Source of the DNA: Phycisphaera sp.
GTDB lineage: Bacteria > Planctomycetota > Phycisphaerae > Phycisphaerales > UBA1924
Assembly (NCBI GenBank): GCA_020639255.1
Contig: JACKGZ010000001.1
Coordinates: forward strand, 558,001 to 622,000
Reading direction: 5' to 3'
Length of the DNA: 64,000 bases
Under the pieces are notes generated by a model. The model saw nothing but the letters and a program-made list of their open reading frames with translations, made no database searches and had not been told where the DNA came from. The translations under genes were made by a program, and so were the position numbers. This document shows positions 8,203 to 16,373 of the stretch, one piece after another; the stretch's first letter is position 1; every line of letters begins with the position of its first letter.

Positions 8203-9840
8203 GTGATCGAGGCGGGATCCCCAAGCACATGGACCTCACTCGTCGGCGCGGCTCTCGAAGCCCGGCTCGCTCTGCGGGCGCCCTCGCTCGACGACACCGA
8301 TTTCTGGCGCACGCACACCGCGTTCATCCAGCTCACGCAGCTCCGCCGGCTTTTCAAGAAGGCCAGCCGCACCGAGTTCGGGCGTGCGCACGGCTTCGAC
8401 AGGATGTCCATGCTGGGCGACGCGGACATGCTCCGAGAGTACCGCAGGGCCGTGCCCATCGTGGACTACGAGGGATACCGCTCGCTCATCGAGCGGATGC
8501 GCGAGGGCGGCGAGCCCGACATCCTCTGGCCCGGGCTTGTCCGCGACTTTGCGCAGACCAGCGGCACCACCTCGGGCGATAAGTTCATGCCCGTCTCGAA
8601 GGAACTCTTCAAGTCCAACTATCGCGCGAGCCTCGACATCTTCGCGACGCTCATGCGATGGGGCGTGTCGCTACCCACGATGATGTCGGGCAAGTGCCTA
8701 TTTCTGGGCGGGTCGACGGACCTGTCGATCAACGAGCACGGCATCCGCACGGGCGACTTGTCCGGGCTTGTCACGCCGCTCATTCGCTGGCCCATCAGCG
8801 AGGTCTATACACCCGGCCCCGACATCGCGCTCATGAGCGACTGGCCCGCCAAGATCGAGGCGATGGCGCAGCGGACGATCGATCAGGACGTCCGGATGGT
8901 CAGCGGCATGCCGAGCTGGGCGTCGGTCTTGTTCGCTCGCGTCATCGAGCTGGCGCAGGAACGCGGAAGAAGCGTCAAACGCATTCGCGACATCTGGCCC
9001 AATCTCGATCTGTTTGTGCATGGGGGCGTGAACTACGCGCCGTTCAAGCCGAGGATCGCCGAACTCGTCGAGGGCGACGCGCAGCGTGACCTCCCGCACC
9101 GGCTTGAGCTGTACCCCGCGAGTGAGGCGTTCGTGGCGCTTCAGGATGAACAGGGCGACCGCGGGCTTCGGCTCTGCGCCGACCACGGCAACTTCTACGA
9201 GTTCGTCCCCGTCGACGAGATCCACAGCGACAGCCCGCGGGCCTACGCCGCGTGGGAGGTCGAGAGGGGCGTGCGCTACGTTGTGGTGCTCTCGACGTGC
9301 GCTGGGCTCTACCGGTACATCCTGGGCGATGTGGTCGAGTTCGACATGATCCCGGGTGGGCTCGATGGCCTCGGCGGCGACGGGCCCTTGCGGATGCGCA
9401 TCGTTGGGCGTCACAGGCATTTCATCAACGCGTTCGGCGAGAACCTGATCGTCGAGCACATCGAGAACGCGGTCGCCAAGGCCGCCGAGACGCTTGGCGT
9501 GCGCGTGGGCGAGTTCACCGCAGCCCCGATCTATCCGTCCGAGACGACCCGGGCCGGGCTTGAGCTTGCGATCGAGGCGGAGCTGGACAATGAGCGGGCG
9601 CGGAAGTTCCGCGACCTTGTGGACGAGGCGATCAAGGCGCAGAACGTCGACTACACGACGAAGCGCACCGACGGGCTCGGGATGGCCGAGCCCAAGATCA
9701 CAGTCTTGCGCGAGGGCGCGTTCCACGCGTGGCTCGACAGCCGGGGCAAATTGGGTGGCCAGCACAAGTGCCCACGGTGTGCCAACCATCGCGATTTTAT
9801 TGAGGGCGTGATCGCCAGCAACCCGGCTGTGGTCGGGTAG
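8203..9840 (+). CDS. GH3-family acyl-acid-amido synthetase / acyl-adenylating protein
   Basis: A 545-residue member of the GH3 family (plant auxin/jasmonate-amino acid ligases and bacterial relatives), part of the ANL-like adenylating enzymes. The ATP-binding motifs are visible: the P-loop-like TSGTTSGDKFMPVS near residue 120, the YPASEAFVAL motif near residue 305, and the YRYILGDVVEF motif near residue 370, followed by the smaller C-terminal domain (GRHRHFINAFGENLI). The start codon is GTG at 8203. Bacterial GH3 proteins mostly have unknown substrates. The close alpha/beta hydrolase upstream suggests a shared pathway for a carboxylic acid conjugate. Confidence 0.9.
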   Translation: MIEAGSPSTWTSLVGAALEARLALRAPSLDDTDFWRTHTAFIQLTQLRRLFKKASRTEFGRAHGFDRMSMLGDADMLREYRRAVPIVDYEGYRSLIERMREGGEPDILWPGLVRDFAQTSGTTSGDKFMPVSKELFKSNYRASLDIFATLMRWGVSLPTMMSGKCLFLGGSTDLSINEHGIRTGDLSGLVTPLIRWPISEVYTPGPDIALMSDWPAKIEAMAQRTIDQDVRMVSGMPSWASVLFARVIELAQERGRSVKRIRDIWPNLDLFVHGGVNYAPFKPRIAELVEGDAQRDLPHRLELYPASEAFVALQDEQGDRGLRLCADHGNFYEFVPVDEIHSDSPRAYAAWEVERGVRYVVVLSTCAGLYRYILGDVVEFDMIPGGLDGLGGDGPLRMRIVGRHRHFINAFGENLIVEHIENAVAKAAETLGVRVGEFTAAPIYPSETTRAGLELAIEAELDNERARKFRDLVDEAIKAQNVDYTTKRTDGLGMAEPKITVLREGAFHAWLDSRGKLGGQHKCPRCANHRDFIEGVIASNPAVVG

Positions 9841-9848
9841 AGTCGACG

Positions 9849-10571
9849 ATGTGCACGCTGACCGTGATCAATCTCAGGACGGACGAGGGGCAGCTCGGGT
9901 ATCGCCTGGTGATGAACCGCGACGAGCTGCGCACGCGGAGCCGGGCGCTCCCGCCCGAGTGGCGTGAGGTCGATGGCGTGCGCGCGATCTGGCCCGTCGA
10001 TCCGGATGGCGGCGGGACGTGGATCGCCTCGGCGGAGACTGGTCTCACCCTCGCGCTCGTGAACTCGTTTCCCACGCCCATGCCGAGCCTGCCCGAGGAC
10101 CGGGTGAGCCGGGGCTTGATCATCCCGCGGCTCATCGCGAGCGAGGGGGTCGAGGGCGTGGTCGACGGCTTCGAGTCGATCGAGGTGGAGCGGTACGCGC
10201 CGTTTCGTCTGGTGGCGGTGGACCTTGCTGAGGGCGAGGACGGCGTCGAGCCCCGGATTGCCGTGGTGGACTGGAACCGCGAGGAGCTGGCGGTCGAGAC
10301 GCATCTGGATGGGCCGATCTGTTTGGTGAGTTCCGGGCTGGGCGACGCGGTGGTGGAGCCGAGGCTCGGGCTGTACGAGGAGATGCTCGAGGGGGCGGGG
10401 CTGTCGGTTGCCAACCAGGATCGGTTCCACGCGCACAGGTGGGGGGATCGCCCGGATTTGAGCGTGATGCTGAACCGGGAGCTGGCGAGGACGGTCTCGG
10501 TGACGACGGTTGAGTGCCTGGTCGAGGCGGACGAAGCGATCCGGATGGACTACCGCGAGGTGCCCGAATGA
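9849..10571 (+). CDS. NRDE (TANGO2-like) family protein
   Basis: A 240-residue protein beginning Met-Cys-Thr-Leu-Thr, with the family-defining NRDE tetrapeptide in LVMNRDELRTR (about residues 20-30) and GGGTWIAS. The Cys at position 2 would become the N-terminal nucleophile after Met removal, and the fold is predicted to be Ntn-hydrolase-like. Homologues include eukaryotic TANGO2, linked to Golgi organisation and heme or lipid handling; no enzymatic activity is firmly established. It starts 8 bases after the GH3 stop and its own stop overlaps the next start (ATGA), so it belongs to the same transcript. Confidence 0.88.
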   Translation: MCTLTVINLRTDEGQLGYRLVMNRDELRTRSRALPPEWREVDGVRAIWPVDPDGGGTWIASAETGLTLALVNSFPTPMPSLPEDRVSRGLIIPRLIASEGVEGVVDGFESIEVERYAPFRLVAVDLAEGEDGVEPRIAVVDWNREELAVETHLDGPICLVSSGLGDAVVEPRLGLYEEMLEGAGLSVANQDRFHAHRWGDRPDLSVMLNRELARTVSVTTVECLVEADEAIRMDYREVPE

Positions 10572-10765
10572 GCAACGAGCCCGCGAGCGAGCGGATCGCG
10601 CGACTGGAGCGGGATCTGGAGACGCTGGCCCTGATCAGCAGGGAGCAGGAGGCGGAGATCCGTTTGCTCCGCGAGCGACTCGATCAGCTCCGGGCGAGCC
10701 GATGGCGGAAGCTGGGGCAGCGGCTTGGGCTGGCGATGACGATGGACTGGGAGCGGGAGTCCTGA
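10568..10765 (+). CDS. Small coiled-coil protein of unknown function
   Basis: A 65-residue ORF whose ATG overlaps the NRDE stop (ATGA), implying coupled translation. The sequence is almost entirely charged and helical (ERIARLERDLETLALI followed by further Leu-spaced heptads to about residue 45), ending in a basic segment and Glu-Arg-Glu-Ser. It looks like a short coiled coil. No family is recognised. Its stop codon lies inside the first bases of the palindromic repeat at 10764-10835, which probably acts as the transcript end. Confidence 0.7.
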   Translation: MSNEPASERIARLERDLETLALISREQEAEIRLLRERLDQLRASRWRKLGQRLGLAMTMDWERES

Positions 10766-10835
10766 CGAGCCCGAAGCGCAAGCGAGGGTATTTGAGCCCT
10801 GTAACGACCACCCTCGCTTGCGCTTCGGGCTCGTC
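10764..10835. repeat. Planctomycete-type intergenic palindromic repeat (26-bp perfect arms)
   Basis: Perfect inverted repeat: arms 10764-10789 and 10810-10835, 20-base spacer. The core GAAGCGCAAGCGAGGGT and its complement is the kind of palindrome found in many copies in planctomycete genomes; when translated it gives the spurious SPKRKRG and LACASGS peptides. It overlaps the stop of the preceding small gene and can form a very stable hairpin that would end that operon before nuoH. A degenerate relative sits at 57461-57490. Confidence 0.85.
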
Positions 10836-10880
10836 TTGTGGGTTGGCACCTCGGGCCTAGCCGATCTACAGTGTGACCCC

Positions 10881-12212
10881 ATGAACATCCTTCCCACGGG
10901 CATCTCGGCGACGCAGCTCTTCGTGAGCGTCCCCTTCATCCTGATCATGGTCCACGTGATCCTGATCACGTGCGCGTACCTGATCTACCTCGAGCGGAAG
11001 ATCTGCTCGTACATCCAAGACCGCGTGGGGCCCAACCGCGTCGGATTCGACTTCGGCCTGCCCTTCCTGAGCTTCCTCAAGGGCGCGGTGGGGCTGGGCC
11101 AGCCGCTGGCCGACGGCATCAAGTTCCTCCTCAAGGAGGACTACATGCCAAAGAGCGCCGACCGTGTGCTCTTCACGCTCGCGCCGGCGACGATCGTCAT
11201 CCCCGCGATGATCGGCTTCGTGATCATCCCCTGGGGCGGGTACATCAACATCCCCGACATGTCGGTGCCGGTGCTCGGTGAGATTGGCGGGCGGATTCTG
11301 CTCGCCGGCGCGAACATCAACGCGGGCGTGGTGTACCTGCTCGCGGTCGCGTCGCTCGGTGTCTACGGCGTCGTGCTGGGCGGGTGGGCCTCGAACAACA
11401 AGTACTCGTTCCTGGGTGGGCTCCGCGCGAGCGCTCAGATGGTCTCGTACGAGATCCCCCTCGGGCTCGGGCTGATGTGCGCTCTGCTCGTTTGTGGCAC
11501 CGTCATGCCGATGCGCATCATCGAGCACCAGATCCAGCACGGGTGGCTCGTGTTCTCGCAGCCCCTTGCGGCGCTCTTGTTCTTCACGGCGATCCTCGCC
11601 GAGGCGAACCGGGCTCCGTTTGACAACGCCGAAGCCGAGCAGGAATTGGTCGGTGGGTACCACACCGAATACTCGTCGATGCGGTTTGCGCTGTTCTTCC
11701 TAGCCGAGTACATGCACATGATTACGAGCTGCGCCTTCTTCGCGTTGCTCTTCCTGGGCGGGTTCCACCTGCCGGTGATCCCGGGCCTTGGGATCGAGGA
11801 CACGTCGATCGTGGCGGGCGTGCTCAAGCTCGCGGTCTTCTTTACGAAGGTGGTGCTGCTCATCTCCTTCATGATGGTGATCCGCTGGACGGTGCCGAGG
11901 CTTCGGTACGACCAGGTGATGTTCCTGGGCTGGCAGAGCATGATCCCGCTCGGGATGGTGCTGCTGGTCATGACCTCGGTGATGGTCTTCTACCAGCGGA
12001 CGGCGTGGTACGAGCTGCTGGCTGCCAACGCGGTGCTGACGCTGGTGATCTTGGCGGTCCTGCCCGTCTTGCCCAAGCAGAAGGTCAACCGCCGGGTGCC
12101 GATGTACGGCTCACGCTTCAACCCGATGCCAGGCGAGCGCGTGATGACCGCGGCTCCGGGTGGGCTGGCCACCGAGGACCGCCCGGTCGAGGGCACCGCC
12201 CCGGCGATGTGA
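10881..12212 (+). CDS. nuoH: NADH-quinone oxidoreductase subunit H
   Basis: A 443-residue integral membrane subunit of respiratory complex I that lies at the junction with the peripheral arm and helps form the quinone-binding site. Recognisable family blocks include the YLERKICSYIQDRVGPNRVG motif, GLGQPLADGIKFLLKED, the acidic loop AEANRAPFDNAEAEQELVGGYHTEYSSMRFALFFLAEY, and a C-terminal block RWTVPRLRYDQVM. About eight or nine transmembrane segments are visible. The ATG at 10881 was chosen over an upstream start that would translate part of the palindromic repeat. It stands alone here: no other nuo gene lies in the window. Confidence 0.95.
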   Translation: MNILPTGISATQLFVSVPFILIMVHVILITCAYLIYLERKICSYIQDRVGPNRVGFDFGLPFLSFLKGAVGLGQPLADGIKFLLKEDYMPKSADRVLFTLAPATIVIPAMIGFVIIPWGGYINIPDMSVPVLGEIGGRILLAGANINAGVVYLLAVASLGVYGVVLGGWASNNKYSFLGGLRASAQMVSYEIPLGLGLMCALLVCGTVMPMRIIEHQIQHGWLVFSQPLAALLFFTAILAEANRAPFDNAEAEQELVGGYHTEYSSMRFALFFLAEYMHMITSCAFFALLFLGGFHLPVIPGLGIEDTSIVAGVLKLAVFFTKVVLLISFMMVIRWTVPRLRYDQVMFLGWQSMIPLGMVLLVMTSVMVFYQRTAWYELLAANAVLTLVILAVLPVLPKQKVNRRVPMYGSRFNPMPGERVMTAAPGGLATEDRPVEGTAPAM

Positions 12213-12229
12213 GCAGGCGATGCGTTCGC

Positions 12230-13195
12230 TTATTGACGTGAGTTGAGTTCGCCCGGGCGTTCGATCGTGATGCTGGTCGGCAGGACGTACGAGCGGCCGT
12301 TGTAGGCGTAGCTCTGCCCGCTGACACGGACGGTGAGGCTGTCGCCGCGGGACTCGACGATGCGTTCCATGCGTTCGAGCAGGTGACACGGCAGGACGAC
12401 CAGCGGAACGTCGATGATCTGGTCGGGGTCGTTGTCGAATGCGAGCGCGATTTCGCCCGCGGTGAGATAGGTCAAACGTGCACGGCGGCGCATGAACGTG
12501 CGTCCCTCGGGCACCGGGGCTCGTCCCGTGCCGGGCTTGCTCGTCGTCGGTTGGAGAATTGTGCGATCGGCGTGACGGGCCTCTTCGAGTTCCTTGATCA
12601 GATCCTGCACGCTCTGGCTGTACACAGGTTCGGGCTGATCGTCGCTTTCGGGTTCGGTAGACGCGTCATCGCTCGGTTCCGGCGTCGCGATGTCGGCTTC
12701 CTGCGCGTGGGCCGTGATGGCGCTGACCAGCAGATAGTTGCGGCCGCGGTAGAGCAGGGCTTCACCCGTGAGCGATACGAGATTGTTCTCGGCGTTCTGG
12801 CCGACGAGCTGGATGAGCCGCGAGAGCGACTGCGATGGGAGGATGACCATCGGCTTGATCGCCGCGTTGTCGACGAGCTGCGTCGGTTCGAAGACCCAGG
12901 CGCCGGGAGAGGTCGCGTGCACGCGGCCTTCGAGCTGCACGATGAATGCGCCTTCGGGCAACAACCGGCCGGCTTGTTCGGGCACGTCGATCTCCGCGTG
13001 CGGGCGCACGGGAGTTACACGGGGCGTGCGTGTTGGGAGTATGCCGTCGGGCTTATCGCCCGCGTCTCGCAGGTGCTCCGAGATCTCATCCACGCTCTGG
13101 TCGCTGATGATGGGATCCTGCTCGGGCTGGATCGCCAGCGCGTTGGCGGTGCCGACAAGGGCGATCAAGAGTGTCAGGGGCATCTTGCGGTTCAT
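12230..13195 (-). CDS. Exported protein with an internally duplicated domain, unknown function
   Basis: A 321-residue protein with a cleavable-looking signal peptide (MNRKMPLTLLIALVGTANALA). The mature part holds two copies of one domain: copy 1 near residues 80-165 (MVILPSQSLSRLIQLVG, then EALLYRGRNYLLVSAI) and copy 2 near 230-315 (LVVLPCHLLERMERIVE, then QSYAYNGRSYVLPTSI). They are separated by an acidic Asp/Glu/Ser/Pro linker and a predicted helix. The shared end, tyrosine-rich 'Y-x-GR-x-Y-L/V-L', resembles a beta-hairpin. I know no named family. The gene is monocistronic, convergent with nuoH and divergent from tRNA-Cys. Periplasmic or surface location is inferred from the signal peptide. 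Confidence 0.75.
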   Translation of the reverse strand: MNRKMPLTLLIALVGTANALAIQPEQDPIISDQSVDEISEHLRDAGDKPDGILPTRTPRVTPVRPHAEIDVPEQAGRLLPEGAFIVQLEGRVHATSPGAWVFEPTQLVDNAAIKPMVILPSQSLSRLIQLVGQNAENNLVSLTGEALLYRGRNYLLVSAITAHAQEADIATPEPSDDASTEPESDDQPEPVYSQSVQDLIKELEEARHADRTILQPTTSKPGTGRAPVPEGRTFMRRRARLTYLTAGEIALAFDNDPDQIIDVPLVVLPCHLLERMERIVESRGDSLTVRVSGQSYAYNGRSYVLPTSITIERPGELNSRQ

Positions 13196-13309
13196 GCGGT
13201 TCCTCGCGTCCTTCTGAGGAAGTATCGTCAGGGTAGGCGTTTGAGGGCCAATGGCGGTTGTTGATCCGTTCGGGGCTTTGGTCTACCTTTTGAGCCGGAA
13301 GTAAGCGCC

Positions 13310-13383
13310 GGCCGTGTGCCCGAGTGGTCCAAGGGGACGGATTGCAAATCCGTTATTCGTGGGTTCGAATCCCACCGCGGCCT
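13310..13383 (+). tRNA. tRNA-Cys (GCA)
   Basis: Complete cloverleaf: acceptor GGCCGTG pairs with CGCGGCC (13376-13382, one U-G), D arm CCC/GGG, anticodon stem ACGGA/TCCGT around the loop TTGCAAA, anticodon GCA, T arm GTGGG/CCCAC with TTCGAAT. The discriminator is U (13383), an identity element for tRNA-Cys. CCA is not encoded. Confidence 0.95.
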
Positions 13384-13409
13384 TTCCTTTTCCGGCAGCA
13401 CTCTTGAGG

Positions 13410-13437
13410 ACCCCGCACGAGGCGGGGTTCTTGTGTT
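13410..13437 (+). terminator. Terminator-like hairpin after tRNA-Cys
   Basis: 7-bp GC-rich stem ACCCCGC/GCGGGGT (13410-13416 and 13422-13428) with a 5-base loop, followed by TTCTTGTGTT. It sits 26 bases after the tRNA and before the antiporter gene. Confidence 0.6.
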
Positions 13438-13485
13438 CGGGGTAGGCTTTCAGGCCAAAGGGCCCGGTGCCGGAGGGATCTCTTT

Positions 13486-15315
13486 CTGCATCAGACACTC
13501 GTCGCCATTGCTGTTGTACTTGGATTGGGTGCGCTGGCACAGGTGGTGGCCGTGCGGCTGCGCTCTCCGGCGATTCTCTTGCTCCTCTTGATGGGCATCC
13601 TTGCGGGTCCGGTCATGCGGAAGTTCTTCCCGGATTCATCGCTGGCGATCGATCCGGATCACCTGCTGAAAGATCTGCTCAACCCGATCGTGGGGCTCAG
13701 CGTGGGGATGATCCTGTACGAGGGCGGGCTGACCCTGCGTGTGCGTGAGCTGCGGACCGGGGCCAAGGTCATCACGATGCTGGTGACGGTCGGGGCGTTC
13801 GTGACATGGCTGCTGGCGACGCTGGCGGGCGTGCTGATCATGAAGCTGCCCTGGGGGCTGGCGCTCGTGTTCGGCGCGATCCTGACGGTGACCGGGCCGA
13901 CGGTCATCCTGCCCTTGGTGCAGTACATGCGCCCCAAGGGCGCGACGGGTCCGATCCTGCGCTGGGAAGGCATCGTGATCGATCCGATCGGCGCGCTCTT
14001 GGCGGTTCTTGTGTTCGAGGCGGTCCGGGCGGGCGGTGCAACATCGGCGGCAAACGACGTGTTCTATGGCGTCATCACGACCATCATCGTCGGGGGCGGG
14101 CTGGGCGTTGTCTCGGGCTGGCTCATGACGACCATCATCAAGAACTACCTCGTGCCCGATTACCTCCAGAACGCCGTCTCTTTCGCGATGGTTGTCGTGA
14201 CGTTCGCGCTCTGCGATAGCGTGCAGAAGGAATCTGGGCTGCTGGCGACCACGGTCATGGGCGTGTACCTGGCCAACCAGAAGTCTGCCGACGTCGAGCA
14301 CATCCTCGAATTCAAAGAGAACCTGCGGGTGCTGCTGATCTCTTCGCTCTTCGTCGTTCTGGCAGCGAGGCTCGACCTCGATGAGTTCCGCGCCCTTGGA
14401 TGGTCGTCGGTGGCGTTTGTCGCGGTGTTGATTCTCGTTGTGCGTCCGGTGGCTGTCATGTGCTCGACGCTCGGCTCGCGGCTGAATTGGCGTGAGCGGG
14501 CGCTGCTCGCCAGTATGGCCCCGCGTGGGATCGTTGCGGCTGCTATCACGCCAGTGCTCGCCTTCGACCTCGCCGATCGCTTCCCGGAGCAGTCGTCGCG
14601 CATCGTGCCACTGATGTTCGCGGTGATCATCGGGACGGTGACGTTCTACAGCGTCGTGGCGCCGCTTATTGCAAGGCTCCTGAAGCTCGCCGACACAAAC
14701 CCGCAGGGTGTTCTCATTCTGGGTGGTCAGCCCTGGGCGCGGGCACTCGGCAAGACACTCAAGTCGCTCGGCGTGCACGCGATGATCGTGGATACCAACT
14801 ACTCGAACACCGCTGCGGCCTGGATGGAGGGCGTGCCCGCGCATCACGGGAGTGTGATGTCCGAGGGTGCGATGAAGGACATCGAGATGTCCGGTCTCGG
14901 TCGGTTTGTCGCGCTGACGCCCAACGATCAGGTCAACACGCTCTCGGCCCAGCGCATGACGCGGGCATTCGGGCGAGCGAATGTGTACAGGCTCCCCGAC
15001 CGTGCTGCGGCCGAAGGCGAGCACGAGGAACACGCCGAAGGTGAAGGACGCGTGCTCTCGAACTCGAAGGCGACGTACCGCGCGATCACGGCCCTCTGGG
15101 CGAAAAACGGCGGTGTGCAGGTGACGCCGCTCTCAACCGAGTACACGCTGGCCGATTTCATCGAAGAACACGGCGAGAACGCGGTGCCGATGTTTGTGTT
15201 GAATGAGACGAATAAGCTGACGGTGGTGTCTCCCAAGCAGTCCGTGACGCCCCAGAACGGGCAGCGGCTCATCAGCATCATGGCCCACGCGGCCAAGGCG
15301 GAGACGGAGGAGTAG
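13486..15315 (+). CDS. Cation:proton antiporter (CPA1/NhaP type) with C-terminal TrkA-N domain
   Basis: A membrane antiporter exchanging Na+ or K+ for protons. About 12 transmembrane segments occupy the first 390 residues, with motifs such as GLSVGMILYEGGL, the TVTGPTVILPL loop and a WEGIVIDPIGALLAV segment containing the acidic ion-site residue. The C-terminal 190 residues form a Rossmann-like TrkA-N/RCK domain (GVLILGGQPWARALGKTL) that would bind nucleotide and gate transport. The start is unusual: GGAGGG at 13472-13477 is well spaced before an in-frame CTG at 13486 that gives an extra hydrophobic segment (HQTLVAIAVVLGLGALAQ). The nearest conventional codon is TTG at 13525, which has no Shine-Dalgarno. 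MoxR follows after 3 bases. Confidence 0.88.
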   Translation: MHQTLVAIAVVLGLGALAQVVAVRLRSPAILLLLLMGILAGPVMRKFFPDSSLAIDPDHLLKDLLNPIVGLSVGMILYEGGLTLRVRELRTGAKVITMLVTVGAFVTWLLATLAGVLIMKLPWGLALVFGAILTVTGPTVILPLVQYMRPKGATGPILRWEGIVIDPIGALLAVLVFEAVRAGGATSAANDVFYGVITTIIVGGGLGVVSGWLMTTIIKNYLVPDYLQNAVSFAMVVVTFALCDSVQKESGLLATTVMGVYLANQKSADVEHILEFKENLRVLLISSLFVVLAARLDLDEFRALGWSSVAFVAVLILVVRPVAVMCSTLGSRLNWRERALLASMAPRGIVAAAITPVLAFDLADRFPEQSSRIVPLMFAVIIGTVTFYSVVAPLIARLLKLADTNPQGVLILGGQPWARALGKTLKSLGVHAMIVDTNYSNTAAAWMEGVPAHHGSVMSEGAMKDIEMSGLGRFVALTPNDQVNTLSAQRMTRAFGRANVYRLPDRAAAEGEHEEHAEGEGRVLSNSKATYRAITALWAKNGGVQVTPLSTEYTLADFIEEHGENAVPMFVLNETNKLTVVSPKQSVTPQNGQRLISIMAHAAKAETEE

Positions 15316-15318
15316 CCC

Positions 15319-16365
15319 ATGCCAGGCAGCACGGACCCGGCGACGATGACGGACGCGGAGCTCGATCAGCTCCGGAGAAAGTTCCAGGCGGATTATGTCG
15401 CGGTGCGCGAGCAGATCGGCCGCGTCGTCGTGGGGAACAAATCGATCGTCGACGGTGTTCTCGTGTGCCTGTTCACGGGCGGGCATGCGCTGCTCGAGGG
15501 CGTGCCGGGCATCGGCAAGACGCTGCTCATCCGCTCGCTCGCTCAGGCGCTGAGCCTGGACTTCGGGCGTGTGCAGTTCACACCCGACCTCATGCCCGCG
15601 GACATCACGGGCACCACGATCGTGACGGAGGTCGAGCGCGCCGGGGGCGGCGTCTCGCGCGAGTTCACCTTCCAGCCGGGCCCGATCTTCGCGCAGATCG
15701 TCCTCGCCGACGAGATCAACCGTGCCACGCCCAAGACGCAGTCGGCACTGCTCGAGGCGATGCAGGAGCGGAGCGTGACGGTGGCAGGAGAATCGCACCG
15801 TTTACCCGCGCCGTTCTTTGTGATGGCGACGCAGAACCCGATCGAGCAGGAGGGCACGTACCCGCTGCCCGAGGCGCAGCTCGACCGATTCTTCTTCAAG
15901 CTGATCGTGGGCTACGCCTCGCGCGACGAGATGTCGGAGATCCTCGTCCGCACGACACGGGGCGATTCGCCGGCGATCGAGCCCGTTCTTGATGCCGAGT
16001 CCATCCTGACGTACCAGAAACTCGTCCGTATGGTCGCGATCGCGGATCACGTGCAGGACTACGCGGTGCGGCTGGTGCTGGCGACTCACCCAAAGGGCGA
16101 ATTCGCGACACCGATGGTGAACAAGTACGTCGAGGTGGGGGCGTCACCCCGCGCGGCTCAGGCGATGGTGCTTGCGGCCAAGTGCCGGGCGGTGGTTGCG
16201 GGTCGGCCCGCCGCGAGCGTCGAAGACATCCAGAAGATCGCGAAGTTGGCGCTGCGGCACCGCATCCTGACGAACTTCGAGGCCGATGCCGACGGCATCA
16301 CGACCGACCAGATCATCGAGAACGCCGTCTCGACCATTCCCCGCGAGTTGGCGACGACGGCCTGA
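15319..16365 (+). CDS. MoxR-family AAA+ ATPase
   Basis: A 348-residue AAA+ ATPase. Walker A is GVPGIGKT (residues 61-68); the MoxR-specific FTPDLMPADITG, FQPGPIFAQIVLADEINRA (Walker B plus conserved Arg), ATQNPIEQEGTYPLPEAQLDRF (sensor 1 and arginine finger region) and a C-terminal helical lid are all present. MoxR proteins work as chaperone-like remodelers with DUF58 and von Willebrand A proteins; here those partners are not adjacent, but a BatA-like VWA protein lies 4 kb away on the other strand. The ATG is 3 bases after the antiporter stop, so co-transcription is likely. Confidence 0.92.
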   Translation: MPGSTDPATMTDAELDQLRRKFQADYVAVREQIGRVVVGNKSIVDGVLVCLFTGGHALLEGVPGIGKTLLIRSLAQALSLDFGRVQFTPDLMPADITGTTIVTEVERAGGGVSREFTFQPGPIFAQIVLADEINRATPKTQSALLEAMQERSVTVAGESHRLPAPFFVMATQNPIEQEGTYPLPEAQLDRFFFKLIVGYASRDEMSEILVRTTRGDSPAIEPVLDAESILTYQKLVRMVAIADHVQDYAVRLVLATHPKGEFATPMVNKYVEVGASPRAAQAMVLAAKCRAVVAGRPAASVEDIQKIAKLALRHRILTNFEADADGITTDQIIENAVSTIPRELATTA

Positions 16366-16373
16366 CGGGAACC

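Noticed and set aside
10550..10969. Minus-strand ORF containing SPKRKRG and LACASGSS
   Set aside because: The peptide comes from the palindromic intergenic repeat and is a recurrent annotation artefact in planctomycetes.
13316..13591. Plus-strand ORF starting MPEWSKGTDCKSV
   Set aside because: This is the well-known spurious translation of a tRNA gene; the sequence is tRNA-Cys.
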